Shown piece by piece: positions 34,979 to 45,394 of a stretch of DNA of 64,000 bases. The notes beneath the pieces were generated by a model. It saw nothing but the letters and a program-made list of their open reading frames with translations. It was not told where the DNA came from and ran no database searches. Source of the DNA: Halalkalibaculum roseum. Lineage in GTDB: Bacteria > Bacteroidota > Rhodothermia > Balneolales > Balneolaceae. Position 1 is the stretch's first letter. The number at the start of each line of letters is the position of its first letter. The DNA lies in contig NZ_JAALLT010000004.1 of the NCBI RefSeq assembly GCF_011059145.1, positions 671,716-735,715 of the forward strand, written 5' to 3'. Made by a program: the position numbers and the translations under genes.

Positions 34979-36382
34979 CTATGCCATTTCGGAGCCGGCT
35001 TTATGCCATGGTCCGGTAATAGCGAGTGTTAATCCTGAATGCTGAATATTCATAAAAAGGGTTGAACCGTCGGGTGAAAAGGTAGCTCCTGCCAGCTCGG
35101 AATTTGACTTGGCATTTCTACCTAGCTTGTAAATCTTTCCTTCGGGAGTAATCCCATTTAGATCCTGCCTGTTATTACAATCTTCGCATACGATCAAGTC
35201 ACCCCATGGAGCCACCGTTAAATTATCGGCATTTTCTACAAGATTGCTGCTGTTCGGTTCAACAAATAGTTCCAAAATACCGGGATCTTCTTGTTCCCTT
35301 TCTGTCGCTTCAAAAGGGGAAGGAGTGTATTGCCAAATTTGTCCGAGACCACTATTTCCGCCATTGGTGCAGGCAAAATAAACGGTTTCATTTCCGTACC
35401 ACATCCCTTCTCCACGGGCAAAGCGAGCAGCTCCTTTTTCATATCCTCTAAAACGGAGGTCGTTCTCCGGCGATTCAACATTATCCAGATCTATCCAGGA
35501 AGCCTTGAATTGTTGCCCGGGTTCAATGAAGGGTTCTCCCCAGTTGCGTGTATCCAGCTGCGGGTTATCGATTAGGGCCAGAGCCTGCAGTGTTCCACCG
35601 GCATGAAGGTTTTCTTTTTCACTGGGAATGAATCGATATAACAGTCCTTGCGAATCATCCTCCGTCAGGTAAATAACTCCGCTACCGGGATCTACAGCAA
35701 CTGCTTCATGGTTGAATCTTCCCATGCCCCTAATTGGCTGCGGGTCTGCTAGCCCCATTTCTGCGGAGGCCGGCACTTCAAAGACATAACCGTGTGCTTT
35801 GACATAAACATCATTGGGTTGGGTTACGATCTCCTCGCAGCTAAGCCAGCTATTCCAGGGGGTTGGCCCCCCTGCACAATTTCGCAGCGTACCCGCCAGG
35901 CTGAGGTACTGTTTGATTACTTTCTGTTCTCTGGTATCGTATACAATAGTGGTGGTTCCACCTTGTCCCGGATTATTATCCACACCGTAATCATAGAAAT
36001 AAGAGGCATCCAGTTTTTCCGATAGTTCAAAGTTAGACCCGAATGCGCTCTCAGCTCCTCCCCAGGCCGGATTCACTTCATGATTTCTGATCAGTATGGT
36101 TAGACCATCGGGTCCCGGAAAGGTAGCCATTCCGTCGGGGCGATGCGGTACATAAAAACCGTCATCCATTACATCTCTAAAACGAGATATAATTTTATAG
36201 GAGAAACCTTCCGGTAAATGGAAGAGTCCATCCGGATCTTCTATCAGCGGCCCAAATGCATCGGAGATAGGTGCCGGGGTGTTGGAAGATTGTCCCGTAC
36301 AGTTGCTAAAGAGATGAAGGCCGGAGAAACCCAAAGCCATGGCGCCGGCCTGTTTTAAAAAATGCTTTCTACTAATAGACAT
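34979..36382 (-). CDS. PhoX-like (DUF839) exported protein
   Basis: This 467-residue protein has a Tat-like leader SRKHFLKQAGAMALG and a possible lipobox at C28. The body matches the PhoX/DUF839 propeller family: IRNHEVNPAWGG, GGPTPWNSWLSCEE, FNHEAVAVDPGSGVIYLTED, LLYRFIP and DNLTVAPWGDLIVCED. Family members include calcium- and iron-dependent alkaline phosphatases; whether this copy is a phosphatase is not proven. RSHAETGL-type classical alkaline phosphatase motifs are absent. Confidence 0.85.
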   Translation of the reverse strand: MSISRKHFLKQAGAMALGFSGLHLFSNCTGQSSNTPAPISDAFGPLIEDPDGLFHLPEGFSYKIISRFRDVMDDGFYVPHRPDGMATFPGPDGLTILIRNHEVNPAWGGAESAFGSNFELSEKLDASYFYDYGVDNNPGQGGTTTIVYDTREQKVIKQYLSLAGTLRNCAGGPTPWNSWLSCEEIVTQPNDVYVKAHGYVFEVPASAEMGLADPQPIRGMGRFNHEAVAVDPGSGVIYLTEDDSQGLLYRFIPSEKENLHAGGTLQALALIDNPQLDTRNWGEPFIEPGQQFKASWIDLDNVESPENDLRFRGYEKGAARFARGEGMWYGNETVYFACTNGGNSGLGQIWQYTPSPFEATEREQEDPGILELFVEPNSSNLVENADNLTVAPWGDLIVCEDCNNRQDLNGITPEGKIYKLGRNAKSNSELAGATFSPDGSTLFMNIQHSGLTLAITGPWHKAGSEMA

Positions 36383-36465
36383 ACATGGGGTTTCTGAGTT
36401 TTACTATTCAAAGCAAGAATAGTAAAACTCAGATAAAGTTGTACAAAACGGGTATAAAGCTTGTG

Positions 36466-39400
36466 TTAAGCTTGTGCCTTAGCCGTACTAAACTGTTTTT
36501 GACCTCTGAAGGCAAACCACCGGGCTTTTGCTTTAGCGAGTACACTCTCCATGCTTACGTAAACCACGGGAATGAAAATCAGGGTAACCATGGTGGAGGC
36601 AATCAGTCCGCCGATAACTACTCGAGCCAGGGATGCCTGCAGTTCCGCACCGGCGCCAATACCGAAGGAAAGAGGAAGCAATCCCAGAACCGTGGTAAGG
36701 GTCGTCATAAGAATTGGTCTCAATCTCAGCTTACCCGCCTGGACAACGGCATCATATACGCTCATACCTCGCTCTCTGCGCATCAGGTTAATATAGTCAA
36801 TCAGTACAATGGCATTATTTACCACGATACCGATCAGCATGATGATGCCCATCAGGCTCTGCATGTTGATTGTGGTACCGGTAAGCAACAGGGTGGGAAC
36901 CACTCCGATGACGGCAAGTGGAACCGAAAACATTACGATTAGCGGATCAAAGAAACGCTCAAACTGTCCGGCCATAACCATATATATGAGAACCAGTGCC
37001 ATAAGTATGGAAAGCTGGAAATCGGCTGCGGCTTTTTGCTGTTCTTCGTATTCCCCGCCATAGACAATGGAGAAACCTTCGGGCAACTGCATGTCGGCCA
37101 GCTTTGCCTGAATTTTTTCAACCGCCACACCCAGAGGCACGCCGCTTTCAAGCGTCGCGGAGATGTAGGATACGCGCTGGCTGTTCACTCGGTTAATATC
37201 TGTCGGACCGCGTCCCATCTTCTTGGTGACTACAGCTGAAACGGGAAGTACCTGACCCTCAGGCGTACGTATGGAAATATTCTCCAGGTCAGTGGTACTC
37301 AAGCGGTCTTTGGGCTGCAGCCTGACATTAATAGGAAATTCATCTCCTCCAACACGGAAGGTACCTGAGCGGCTTCCACCCACATTGGTTTGTATTACCT
37401 GTGCCACTTCACGCACGGTCAGTCCCAGATCGGCAATTTTTTCGCGATCGAAACGGATATTCTGTTCCGGACGTCCTTCCCGTCGGTCAACGCGAACGCC
37501 ATTGATTTCAGGTATCTCTTCAATACGAAGTTTTATTTGCTTTGAAATTTCTTCAGCCTGTTCCAGATTGTATCCTCGCAACTGAACTTCCACATCTTCA
37601 CCTCCACCGGAACCGAAGATTCTGCGAAGTATCCATAGCCCGGACTGGGCGTCCACACGGATATCACCGCCCGGGATAATGCCCTGCACTTTTTTTCTTA
37701 TCTGATCGGCAAGTTCAGAGGTGCTGATACCTCTTTCCGATGCCTCAACCATAGCGATTTCAACTTCTGCCCTGCCGTCACGAACGTCGGTCGTCAAGTG
37801 CTCTACATCTTCCATAGGCAGTGAGGCGCGAACCACTTTTTCGAGCTCTTTCAGATACTGGTTCTGCACCGCTATATTAGTGCCTTCAGCCATTTCAAAA
37901 TCAACATCGATTTCATCGGCATCCGACTGCGGGGCCAATTCCATCGGTATGTAGGGTACAACCAGGAAGCTGCCGATTACCAGAACCCCGGTAATTCCGA
38001 ATACCAGTGCTTTACGGTTAAGAGTCTTCTCAATCAGCTTGGAATACTTGTGTTCCAGTAATCTGAAATAACGCTGGAACCAACCCTTCTTTCTAGTATT
38101 ATTTGAGTCTTCGGGTTTAATGGTAAGGAACTTGCTGCAGAGCATAGGTACCAGTGTAAGCGCCACGAAGAGCGAACAGAGCAGTGCGAAGACAACCACT
38201 AAAGCCAGTTGCTGGAAAATGATTCCTGTGATGGTCTGCATAAATACTACCGGCAGGAAAATTACCGAAGTGGTCAGGGTGGATGCAATAATAGCGCCAC
38301 CAACCTCACGTGTTCCTACCAGGGAGCTCTCTTCAAGATCTTTACCCTTCTCTTCCCGAAGCCTCACAATATTCTCGAGCACAACGATGGCATTATCCAC
38401 AATGAGACCAACCCCCAGGGCAAGCCCACCAAAACTCATCTGATTAAGCGTAAGACCGTTAAAATAGAGCAGTGAAAACGTCGCAATAATAGAGATAGGG
38501 ATAGAAACAGCGATGATCGCCGTGGAAGATCCGTTTCTCAAAAACAGGTAGAGTATGAATACGGCGAGCAGAGAACCCCATATGGCAGAACTTTGGACGT
38601 TATCGATGGAGCTTTGTATAAATTCACTTTGGTCGGTAGTTACGAAGAGCTCCATATCCGATCTCTCAGCATTAATTCTGTCGATTTCGGCACGAATGTC
38701 TTCAGCTACGGCAACCGTATTAGCTCCTGACTGCTTGCGGATGCCGAACCGGACCATCGGTTTGTCGTCAATGGTAACCAGCCTGTTGAGATCTTCATAA
38801 CCCCACTGTACTTCGGCTACGTCTTTAACCCGGATGGGTTTGCCATCAACTACGGTAATGATCGTATTGGATATTTGGTCCAGTGACTGATATTCGCCCA
38901 GGGTGCGAACATAAAGCTGCTGAACCCCGGAGTTTACGTTACCGCCCGGAAGATTTACATTTTCACTGGCGATAGCCTGTTGAACCTGTACCGAGGAGAG
39001 TCCGCTGGCGATCAGACGGTCTCGCTTTAATTCAACTTTTACCTCTTTGTATACTCCGCCCCATATACCTATGGAACCTACGCCCGAAATTTGTTCAAAG
39101 CGTTTGGTAACCTCTCTTTCCAGAACCTGGGTCAGTACCTGCAGGTCCATATCGGAGTTGGCCCCGACAATGACTACAGGGAAATTGTTGGGATCAAACT
39201 TTCTAATTTGCGGCGGTTCGGCTTCCGGCGGCAATTCGTCGCGCAACCGGTCTAAGGCGGCTCGTACTTCATTGGCAGCTACATCAAGATCGGATCCCTG
39301 CGCAAATTCCAACGTCACACGGCTTTCACCCTCTTCGGAACTTGAGCGAACACGTTCTACACCCGGAATACCTGCTATGGCGTTTTCAACCCGCTGGGTT

Positions 39401-39588
39401 ATAATTTTTTCAATTTCTTCAGGACCTACATTGGGATAGTCGGTGGAAACCGAAAGCTGTGGGTACTCAATTGGCGGTAGAAGGTCAACCGGCAGGTAGC
39501 GGAATGACATCACTCCCAAGACAATGATAATCAGAAATGCCATTGTCGTGGCAATCGGTCGTTTTATGGAGGTACTTGTTAGAGACAT
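36466..39588 (-). CDS. RND efflux transporter permease (HAE1/AcrB-like)
   Basis: This inner-membrane RND pump of 1040 residues has twelve helices and two large periplasmic loops. Signatures: STSIKRPIATTMAFLIIIVL at TM1, LPPIEYPQLSVSTDYP, the TM4 relay segment GLIVDNAIVVLENIVR, and GIVVNNAIVLIDYINLMR in the second half. In AcrB the TM4 pair is Asp-Asp; here it is Asp-Asn, seen in many Bacteroidota pumps. The start was chosen as MSLTSTSIKRP, 10 bp after the adaptor stop; a longer start would overlap the adaptor. It pairs with the adaptor upstream. No TolC gene is in the window. Confidence 0.93.
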   Translation of the reverse strand: MSLTSTSIKRPIATTMAFLIIIVLGVMSFRYLPVDLLPPIEYPQLSVSTDYPNVGPEEIEKIITQRVENAIAGIPGVERVRSSSEEGESRVTLEFAQGSDLDVAANEVRAALDRLRDELPPEAEPPQIRKFDPNNFPVVIVGANSDMDLQVLTQVLEREVTKRFEQISGVGSIGIWGGVYKEVKVELKRDRLIASGLSSVQVQQAIASENVNLPGGNVNSGVQQLYVRTLGEYQSLDQISNTIITVVDGKPIRVKDVAEVQWGYEDLNRLVTIDDKPMVRFGIRKQSGANTVAVAEDIRAEIDRINAERSDMELFVTTDQSEFIQSSIDNVQSSAIWGSLLAVFILYLFLRNGSSTAIIAVSIPISIIATFSLLYFNGLTLNQMSFGGLALGVGLIVDNAIVVLENIVRLREEKGKDLEESSLVGTREVGGAIIASTLTTSVIFLPVVFMQTITGIIFQQLALVVVFALLCSLFVALTLVPMLCSKFLTIKPEDSNNTRKKGWFQRYFRLLEHKYSKLIEKTLNRKALVFGITGVLVIGSFLVVPYIPMELAPQSDADEIDVDFEMAEGTNIAVQNQYLKELEKVVRASLPMEDVEHLTTDVRDGRAEVEIAMVEASERGISTSELADQIRKKVQGIIPGGDIRVDAQSGLWILRRIFGSGGGEDVEVQLRGYNLEQAEEISKQIKLRIEEIPEINGVRVDRREGRPEQNIRFDREKIADLGLTVREVAQVIQTNVGGSRSGTFRVGGDEFPINVRLQPKDRLSTTDLENISIRTPEGQVLPVSAVVTKKMGRGPTDINRVNSQRVSYISATLESGVPLGVAVEKIQAKLADMQLPEGFSIVYGGEYEEQQKAAADFQLSILMALVLIYMVMAGQFERFFDPLIVMFSVPLAVIGVVPTLLLTGTTINMQSLMGIIMLIGIVVNNAIVLIDYINLMRRERGMSVYDAVVQAGKLRLRPILMTTLTTVLGLLPLSFGIGAGAELQASLARVVIGGLIASTMVTLIFIPVVYVSMESVLAKAKARWFAFRGQKQFSTAKAQA

Positions 39589-39598
39589 ATTGGTAAAA

Positions 39599-40945
39599 TT
39601 ACATGGTTTGTTGTCTGGACTTCTGTTCATTCAGCACATCTCGAAGGAGATCTTGTCGTTGAAGTCCCTGAAGAGTCAGAATTCTATCCCAGGAGCTGGT
39701 ACGTATCCTGGCCTGAGATCGTCCCTGCGAGAGCAGGTTCTGACCGACTGTTACTATCCAACTTCCAGACTCAACACCGGAAACACCAAGTTCCATACGG
39801 CCTTCCGCAATAACATTGACAGGCTTGAACTGAACATCAATTGGTTGAGTGAGCGCGGAAGGTTCTTCAGAGTTAGACGAATCTTCAATGACCTCGACTT
39901 CACTGCCCAATGAAGTTGCAACGTAAACGCCTTCATTACCGGTATTTGGGTCGGTGTAAAGGGCACTGGTCGGAATTAAGGTAGCCTGAGTACTTTCTCC
40001 ATAGAGAATGTCTACAGCCACGAACATCCCGGGTCGAAGCATATTATTTTGGTTTTTGACATCAATTTCGGCCTCGGTGCTTCTGGTAACATTGTTAAGG
40101 AATGGAGAAATTCTGGAGAGTTGAGCGGTCAATACCGTCGGTGAACTGCCAGCGGTCTCATCTGTTCCTGAGGCATAGATGCGTGCCGTTTGACCGACTT
40201 CTATATTCTTAAGCATATTCTCTGTGAGTACCACCTCAATCCGAAGTTCATCCAAATCACCAATGATGAATAACTGAGTGCCTGTACTTACCTGCATTCC
40301 GATCTCGGCATTACGTTGTCCTACGGTACCGCTGATAGGTGCCCGGATCACAGTTCTTGACAAGAGGTCTCTTCGCTCCTGAAGCGTGGATTCGGCCTGC
40401 TGAACCTGGGCTTCGGCAAGCTCTACGTCAGCCCGGGCGGATTCCATCTGCGCTTCCAATCTTTCCATTTCCAAATCACTGGACAATTCCTTTTCTGACA
40501 GTACTTTTGTTCGTTTATATTGGGCTTGCAGCTCATTGAGTCTGGATTGAGCCTGCTTTAGCTGGGCCTTACTGATATTGAGTCCGGCTTCGGCCTGCTG
40601 CACTTGTTCACGGTACTGGTTGTCTTCAATACGAACCAGTGGGGCTCCTTTTGATACCTTCTCACCGTTCTGAACAATGACTTCTGAAATCCTGCCACTA
40701 ATTTCCGGATATAGCTGTACCTGATTTTTGGCGATCACGGTTCCGCTCAATCGTTCTGATAACGGCAGTGAGCCAAAACGAGCCTGTACAGCTTCTACAG
40801 CCGGGATATTTTCATAGGATGCCGCCGGTCCGCCTTCTCCCTGACTTTCTTCCGGATTGCTGCAAGCTGAGAAAGCCAGTAATACGGCCGCTACAGCTAG
40901 CAAACTGATCGTTTTGTTTGTGATTGAATATATTTTTTTAGGCAT
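39599..40945 (-). CDS. RND periplasmic adaptor (membrane fusion) lipoprotein
   Basis: This 448-residue membrane fusion protein links the RND pump to an outer-membrane channel. It has a lipoprotein signal with Cys28 (AFSACSN). The biotinyl-lipoyl half-motifs flank a long coiled-coil hairpin (residues about 110-200), with GKVSKGAPLVRIEDNQYREQ before it and RAPISGTVGQRNAEIGM after it. The C-terminal 50 residues include a Q/R-rich tail. It is the first gene of a two-gene efflux operon. Confidence 0.93.
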   Translation of the reverse strand: MPKKIYSITNKTISLLAVAAVLLAFSACSNPEESQGEGGPAASYENIPAVEAVQARFGSLPLSERLSGTVIAKNQVQLYPEISGRISEVIVQNGEKVSKGAPLVRIEDNQYREQVQQAEAGLNISKAQLKQAQSRLNELQAQYKRTKVLSEKELSSDLEMERLEAQMESARADVELAEAQVQQAESTLQERRDLLSRTVIRAPISGTVGQRNAEIGMQVSTGTQLFIIGDLDELRIEVVLTENMLKNIEVGQTARIYASGTDETAGSSPTVLTAQLSRISPFLNNVTRSTEAEIDVKNQNNMLRPGMFVAVDILYGESTQATLIPTSALYTDPNTGNEGVYVATSLGSEVEVIEDSSNSEEPSALTQPIDVQFKPVNVIAEGRMELGVSGVESGSWIVTVGQNLLSQGRSQARIRTSSWDRILTLQGLQRQDLLRDVLNEQKSRQQTM

Positions 40946-41264
40946 CTTTTTGGATTTAAAAGGATAGATTTAAGTGCAACGATGGAATAGATGAATCCAA
41001 CGTGGGTTCAAATCGTTCTTTGATTTTGTAAAAAGTTTTACGCTGACTCTGTTAAATGGTCAGATAATTAGCTATCAGAATGGTGGAAACATAATATCAT
41101 CTGCATACAGGGAGGTATTGGGGATAAACGACGAATTTTACATGATTTACCGTTTATCTTCTAATGAGGTACGTTTATAGATTGATAGGTGCATCTCATC
41201 GGATAAAGTTGGAAAATGCGTTTCTCACCGTTTTTTTAAGCTACATAATCAGATACGTATACAG
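40946..41264. other. Intergenic region between the divergent efflux and kinase operons
   Basis: About 320 bp between divergent starts. It must carry both promoters, but I see no convincing palindrome, terminator or repeat, and no ORF worth keeping. Confidence 0.6.
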
Positions 41265-42335
41265 ATGAACGCACAAAAAAATCGAAAAGGGCTCTTCTCC
41301 CGAGAACTGCAACTGACACTTTTACTCTGGGTGATATACCTGATCATTCCTTACCTGGTGGTTCCGGAGCGATATGCTTACAGCCTTGCTCCCTCTGAAC
41401 TCGCTATTAAAGCAAGCTACTTAATGCTGGCTTTGCTCAACAATTACGTGCTTATCCCCCGTTTTTTGCACAAAAGCAAATATGCACTGTTCTCCCTGCT
41501 GGTTCTTGCAACAATTGCTCTTGGAGCACTTTTTGAAGAGTCAATACTCGAATATCTCTTTTTCCCGGATACGCGGGGAGCAGAATTGACAATGTCGGGA
41601 CTGCAGTGGTCTGCTTCCAAAATAGGCTTCGTGCTTATTCTGTTCAGTACCTTTAAACTGATTTGGGATTACCAGAAAAAGCAGCAGCAGATGAACGAGC
41701 TTGAAAACGAAAAAATAGCCAGTGAACTTAAATTCCTGAAGTCGCAGGTAAATCCTCATGTGCTGTTTAATAATCTGAATAATATCTACTCCTACGCACT
41801 GGAGAAGTCGGAAAAAGTGCCGGAAATGTTGCTGAAACTCTCGGACATTATGCGCTATATGCTCAATGAGGAGGAAAACCAGTTTGTGAGACTCGATAAG
41901 GAAATTCGATACCTCGAAGATTTTATAGAGCTGCAGAAACTTCGGCTGGAAGGTAGGGGGGATGTTTCCCTGACGGTAACCGGCAACCCGGAAAATTACA
42001 GTATTGCACCTCTCTTACTGGTAGCTTTCGTGGAAAACAGTTTTAAACACAGTATGCAGACAGAAGTGGATAATATTGTTATAGATATCAAGCTGGATAT
42101 CACTGATGGGATGCTTAACTTTGTTTCGCGTAACTCCTATTCGGAAGATGGCGGACCTTCATTGGCAAATAAAAACGGTCGCGAAACGGGTATAGGTTTA
42201 CAAAACGTAAAGAAACGTTTAAAATTGATTTACCACGATAAGCACAACCTGAACATATCCAAGGAAAATAATTTCTTTGTTGTTGAACTGTCATTAGATC
42301 TTAGTGTAAATGAACCTGAAATGTTTGATCATTGA
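41265..42335 (+). CDS. LytS/YehU-type sensor histidine kinase
   Basis: This 356-residue inner-membrane kinase has four transmembrane helices in residues 15-135 and a His_kinase (LytS-type) domain. The phosphoacceptor is H165 in KSQVNPHVLFNNLNNIYSYA and the ATPase region contains VAFVENSFKHSM and GIGLQNVKKRL. Its stop overlaps the start of the response regulator by 26 bp, a strong sign of translational coupling. The input signal is unknown. Confidence 0.93.
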   Translation: MNAQKNRKGLFSRELQLTLLLWVIYLIIPYLVVPERYAYSLAPSELAIKASYLMLALLNNYVLIPRFLHKSKYALFSLLVLATIALGALFEESILEYLFFPDTRGAELTMSGLQWSASKIGFVLILFSTFKLIWDYQKKQQQMNELENEKIASELKFLKSQVNPHVLFNNLNNIYSYALEKSEKVPEMLLKLSDIMRYMLNEEENQFVRLDKEIRYLEDFIELQKLRLEGRGDVSLTVTGNPENYSIAPLLLVAFVENSFKHSMQTEVDNIVIDIKLDITDGMLNFVSRNSYSEDGGPSLANKNGRETGIGLQNVKKRLKLIYHDKHNLNISKENNFFVVELSLDLSVNEPEMFDH

Positions 42336-43023
42336 GGACGAGCTGCCTGCCCAGCGTGTGCTTAAGAATTATATTTCCGATGTCCCCTATCTTGAGCTAT
42401 GCGGTACCTTTAAAAGTGCAATGGACGCACTGGCAACCGTTCAGTCGCAGGATATCGACCTGCTATTTCTGGATATCAATCTGCCCAAAATATCGGGATT
42501 GAATTTTCTCAGGTCTCTGAAAAATCCACCGAAAGTAATTATCACCACTGCTTATCCTGATTATGCTCATGAGGGCTTTGAGCTAGACGTGGTAGACTAC
42601 CTGCTTAAGCCTTTTTCCTTCGAGCGATTTATACAGGCTCTTTCAAAGTTAAAAGCGGAAACAGGCAACCGGGAATCGGAATCGGCAGGACCCGGTTGGG
42701 ACTATCAGCACCGGTATGCTTTTGTAAAAGTAGATAAAACGCTACACCGGGTGGATTTCAATAATATTAAATACATTGAGTCAGACAAAGATTATGTGAA
42801 TATCGTCAGGGATGGTGAGAACCTGATGCTACTGCAAACCTTAAAGCACTGGCAGAATATGCTGCCTGATCAAAGCTTTGCCAGGGTCCATAAATCCTAC
42901 ATTGTCAATATTGCCCGTATCGATAAGATTGTAGGAAACCAGATAAAGATTGAAGATGCCGTCATACCCATAGGGCGTTATTACAAGCAGGATTTTATGG
43001 ACAAAATTGAACCCATTTCCTGA
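42310..43023 (+). CDS. LytTR-family response regulator
   Basis: This 237-residue regulator has a receiver domain (E9, D10, D55 in LFLDINLPK, and the conserved Lys in DYLLKPFSF) followed by a LytTR DNA-binding domain from about residue 130 (VDFNNIKYIESDKDYVNI, SFARVHKSYIVNIARI). The ATG overlaps the kinase gene, so the two are expressed together. Confidence 0.94.
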   Translation: MNLKCLIIEDELPAQRVLKNYISDVPYLELCGTFKSAMDALATVQSQDIDLLFLDINLPKISGLNFLRSLKNPPKVIITTAYPDYAHEGFELDVVDYLLKPFSFERFIQALSKLKAETGNRESESAGPGWDYQHRYAFVKVDKTLHRVDFNNIKYIESDKDYVNIVRDGENLMLLQTLKHWQNMLPDQSFARVHKSYIVNIARIDKIVGNQIKIEDAVIPIGRYYKQDFMDKIEPIS

Positions 43024-43186
43024 CTAATAGATTACTCTTCTCGAGAAGTATTTGAATATTACATATACCCACACAGATTAGATTCAGGGAATGGTCGGAC
43101 TTCAGATCGTGGTTTATGCGTATTCATCTGCCGGTCAGGCTTTAAGTAATCACACTAATTCACAATAACATTACAGACACCTAGCA

Positions 43187-44206
43187 TTGGATACCCTAAC
43201 ACAAGTTACCCTGGGCGCTGCCGTCGGCGAGGCGGTGCTGGGCAAGAAAATAGGCAATAAGGGAGCTGCATGGGGTGCTGCATTCGGGGTACTGCCCGAT
43301 CTGGATGTGCTGGCAAATCCATTTGTATCCGAGGTGCAGGAAATTATCATTCACCGTGGGATCAGCCATTCGCTCTTTTTTAGCGTCGTGGCAGCACCTG
43401 TGTTCGGTTATATGCTCTATCGCAAGTATAAAACAGGTCCGGCATCCTGGAGAGACTGGAGTCTAATGGTTTTTCTTACCATACTGACCCATATTTTTAT
43501 TGATGCCTGCACAGGGTATGGAACACAGGTCTTTCAACCATTCAGCAACTATTCTCTGAGTTTCAATACCATCTTTATCATTGATCCTTTTTACACCCTC
43601 CCCCTTTTAATTGGAATTGTTACTGCACTCTTCATGAGATGGGGTTCAGCCCGAAGATGGGCAAATTATATCGGACTCGGATTGAGTTCCCTGTATATGC
43701 TGGCCGGTTTCGGGATCAAAAACCACGTGGATACTGTATTTGAACAAAACTTTGAGGAGCAGCAGATTTCGGTCGAACGGTTTATGACCACTCCAATGCC
43801 GCTAACTGAGTTTCTCTGGGTGGGCTATGCCATATCCGGGGATAAAATTTATACCGGACTCTACTCGATCTTTGATGATGATACAGACATAACATTTCGA
43901 AAACTTGATATGAACCGGGAATTGGTACAACCCTATAAAGAGCAGTTGCCGGTTGAACGCATCCTATGGTTCTCCCACGGGTACTTTCTTGCTGAAAAAA
44001 GTGAGGATCATTTTAAGATGCATGATATCCGTTTCGGCCGGTCAGATCTTTGGTTTAGTACGCAACAGGCACCCATGGTGTGGACCTATAACTTAACATT
44101 CAATGAGGATTCTACGCGCGTGACCGGCTTTAAGCACCAGGAGCCGGCATTTGAATTTAGTCGGGAGCGTTTTGGTAAGCTTATTGACCGGATTACCGGT
44201 GAATAA
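43187..44206 (+). CDS. Membrane-bound metal-dependent hydrolase (YdjM/DUF457-like)
   Basis: This 339-residue protein begins DTLTQVTLGAAVGEAVLG, the family N-terminus, so the TTG start is accepted. Metal-site motifs are D37 and D39 in VLPDLDVLA, HRGISHS (residues 56-62), and THIFIDACTGYGTQVFQPFS. Four or so hydrophobic helices fill the N-terminal 180 residues, and a soluble tail follows. Members are thought to be membrane phospholipase-like hydrolases, but the substrate is unknown. Confidence 0.85.
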   Translation: MDTLTQVTLGAAVGEAVLGKKIGNKGAAWGAAFGVLPDLDVLANPFVSEVQEIIIHRGISHSLFFSVVAAPVFGYMLYRKYKTGPASWRDWSLMVFLTILTHIFIDACTGYGTQVFQPFSNYSLSFNTIFIIDPFYTLPLLIGIVTALFMRWGSARRWANYIGLGLSSLYMLAGFGIKNHVDTVFEQNFEEQQISVERFMTTPMPLTEFLWVGYAISGDKIYTGLYSIFDDDTDITFRKLDMNRELVQPYKEQLPVERILWFSHGYFLAEKSEDHFKMHDIRFGRSDLWFSTQQAPMVWTYNLTFNEDSTRVTGFKHQEPAFEFSRERFGKLIDRITGE

Positions 44207-44296
44207 ATATTGATCATCCGGATGGGGCGTACGATCCGGTTTCAGCAATATTATTGAAGAGGGCTATTAAGCTTCTGTATAATTTGCAAGGAGCAC

Positions 44297-45286
44297 TTAG
44301 CAGCTCACCCAGCCACCTTCGTTATTGCTTTCGTTGAGGGCATCTATCACTTTCATATTGGCTACGGCATCTTCAAGTCCGGTGGGCACGTTGCTATCAT
44401 CGATTATAGCTTTGGAAAAGTGGTCACCCTGAAGAGTATACTGGTTGCAAGGTTCAAAACTTATCTCCTCCTCACCGGTGTTATTTTCGAGATGAAGTAC
44501 CGTGGGAATTTCGGATGTCGGATTAAAGGGCATGGGTATCTCAATCTTTCCTTCAGTTCCGAATACTGAAACGCTTTGATGGCGTGTAAGCTGGGTGGCA
44601 GAGGTAAAGGTGGCTGAACCGGATGGGAAAGAAAGAATCGCAGATGTGAGACGCTCAATTTTTAATTCAGGATCTATTTCCATGGAGCCGATCACCCTTG
44701 TCGGTTCATCTTCAAACAGGAAACGAGGGACTGAAATGCAATAGCATCCTATGTCCATGAGACTGCCACCTCCCATTTCCGGCTTGTTACGTATATTATC
44801 GGGGTCATCATTGAAATATGAAAAAAATGATCTCACCGTTTTAAGTTCACCGATGGCACCTGAACGTATCAACTCACGGACTTTTTTCCATCGAGGATGA
44901 TGGCGATACATAAAGGCTTCCATAATTTTTAGGCCGGGATATTTTCGGGCTTCAAACAGCAGTTGTTGTGCTTCTACATGTGAGAGGGCAATCGGTTTTT
45001 CGCAGAGCACATGTTTACCTGCCTGTAATGCTTTAATGGACCAGTTAACATGGAGATGGTTGGGCAAGGGATTATACACAGCGTCCACCTCATTACTTTC
45101 CAGGAGCTTTTCATAGCTACCATAAGCTTTTTCGATGCCAAGTTTATCGGCCACCTTCTCAGCTTTTTCCGGGTCCCGGGAGGCTATAGCAACTACCTTG
45201 GAATTGGTACCCTGTTGCATCGCCGGTATAACATCTTTCACTGCAATTTTTGCTGTACTTAAAACACCCCATCGAACTTTATTCAT
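44297..45286 (-). CDS. Gfo/Idh/MocA-family oxidoreductase
   Basis: This 329-residue NAD(P)-dependent sugar or inositol dehydrogenase-like enzyme has an N-terminal Rossmann segment VRWGVLSTAKIAVKDVIPAM, HVLCEKPIALSH with the conserved E-K-P, and a C-terminal alpha/beta domain with GGGSLMDIGCYCISVPRFLF. The glycine pattern is of the trans-1,2-dihydrobenzene-1,2-diol dehydrogenase-like subgroup. The substrate is unknown; no sugar operon is attached. Confidence 0.92.
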   Translation of the reverse strand: MNKVRWGVLSTAKIAVKDVIPAMQQGTNSKVVAIASRDPEKAEKVADKLGIEKAYGSYEKLLESNEVDAVYNPLPNHLHVNWSIKALQAGKHVLCEKPIALSHVEAQQLLFEARKYPGLKIMEAFMYRHHPRWKKVRELIRSGAIGELKTVRSFFSYFNDDPDNIRNKPEMGGGSLMDIGCYCISVPRFLFEDEPTRVIGSMEIDPELKIERLTSAILSFPSGSATFTSATQLTRHQSVSVFGTEGKIEIPMPFNPTSEIPTVLHLENNTGEEEISFEPCNQYTLQGDHFSKAIIDDSNVPTGLEDAVANMKVIDALNESNNEGGWVSC

Positions 45287-45394
45287 AGCTTGTATAAGAT
45301 TACTTACCTAAGGAATTACTTCGCCTGTGAGCCATCCTGAAGATGGAATCTCTTTGCCAATTTACAAATGGTGCAGCAAATCGCAACCCGGGAA

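Noticed and set aside
36385-36942. A 185-codon plus-strand frame under the RND permease C-terminus
   Set aside because: It overlaps the 3' end of a certain efflux gene and its composition is that of an antisense shadow.
36466-40945. A complete tripartite efflux operon
   Set aside because: Only the adaptor and inner-membrane pump are present; no TolC-like outer-membrane channel gene follows.
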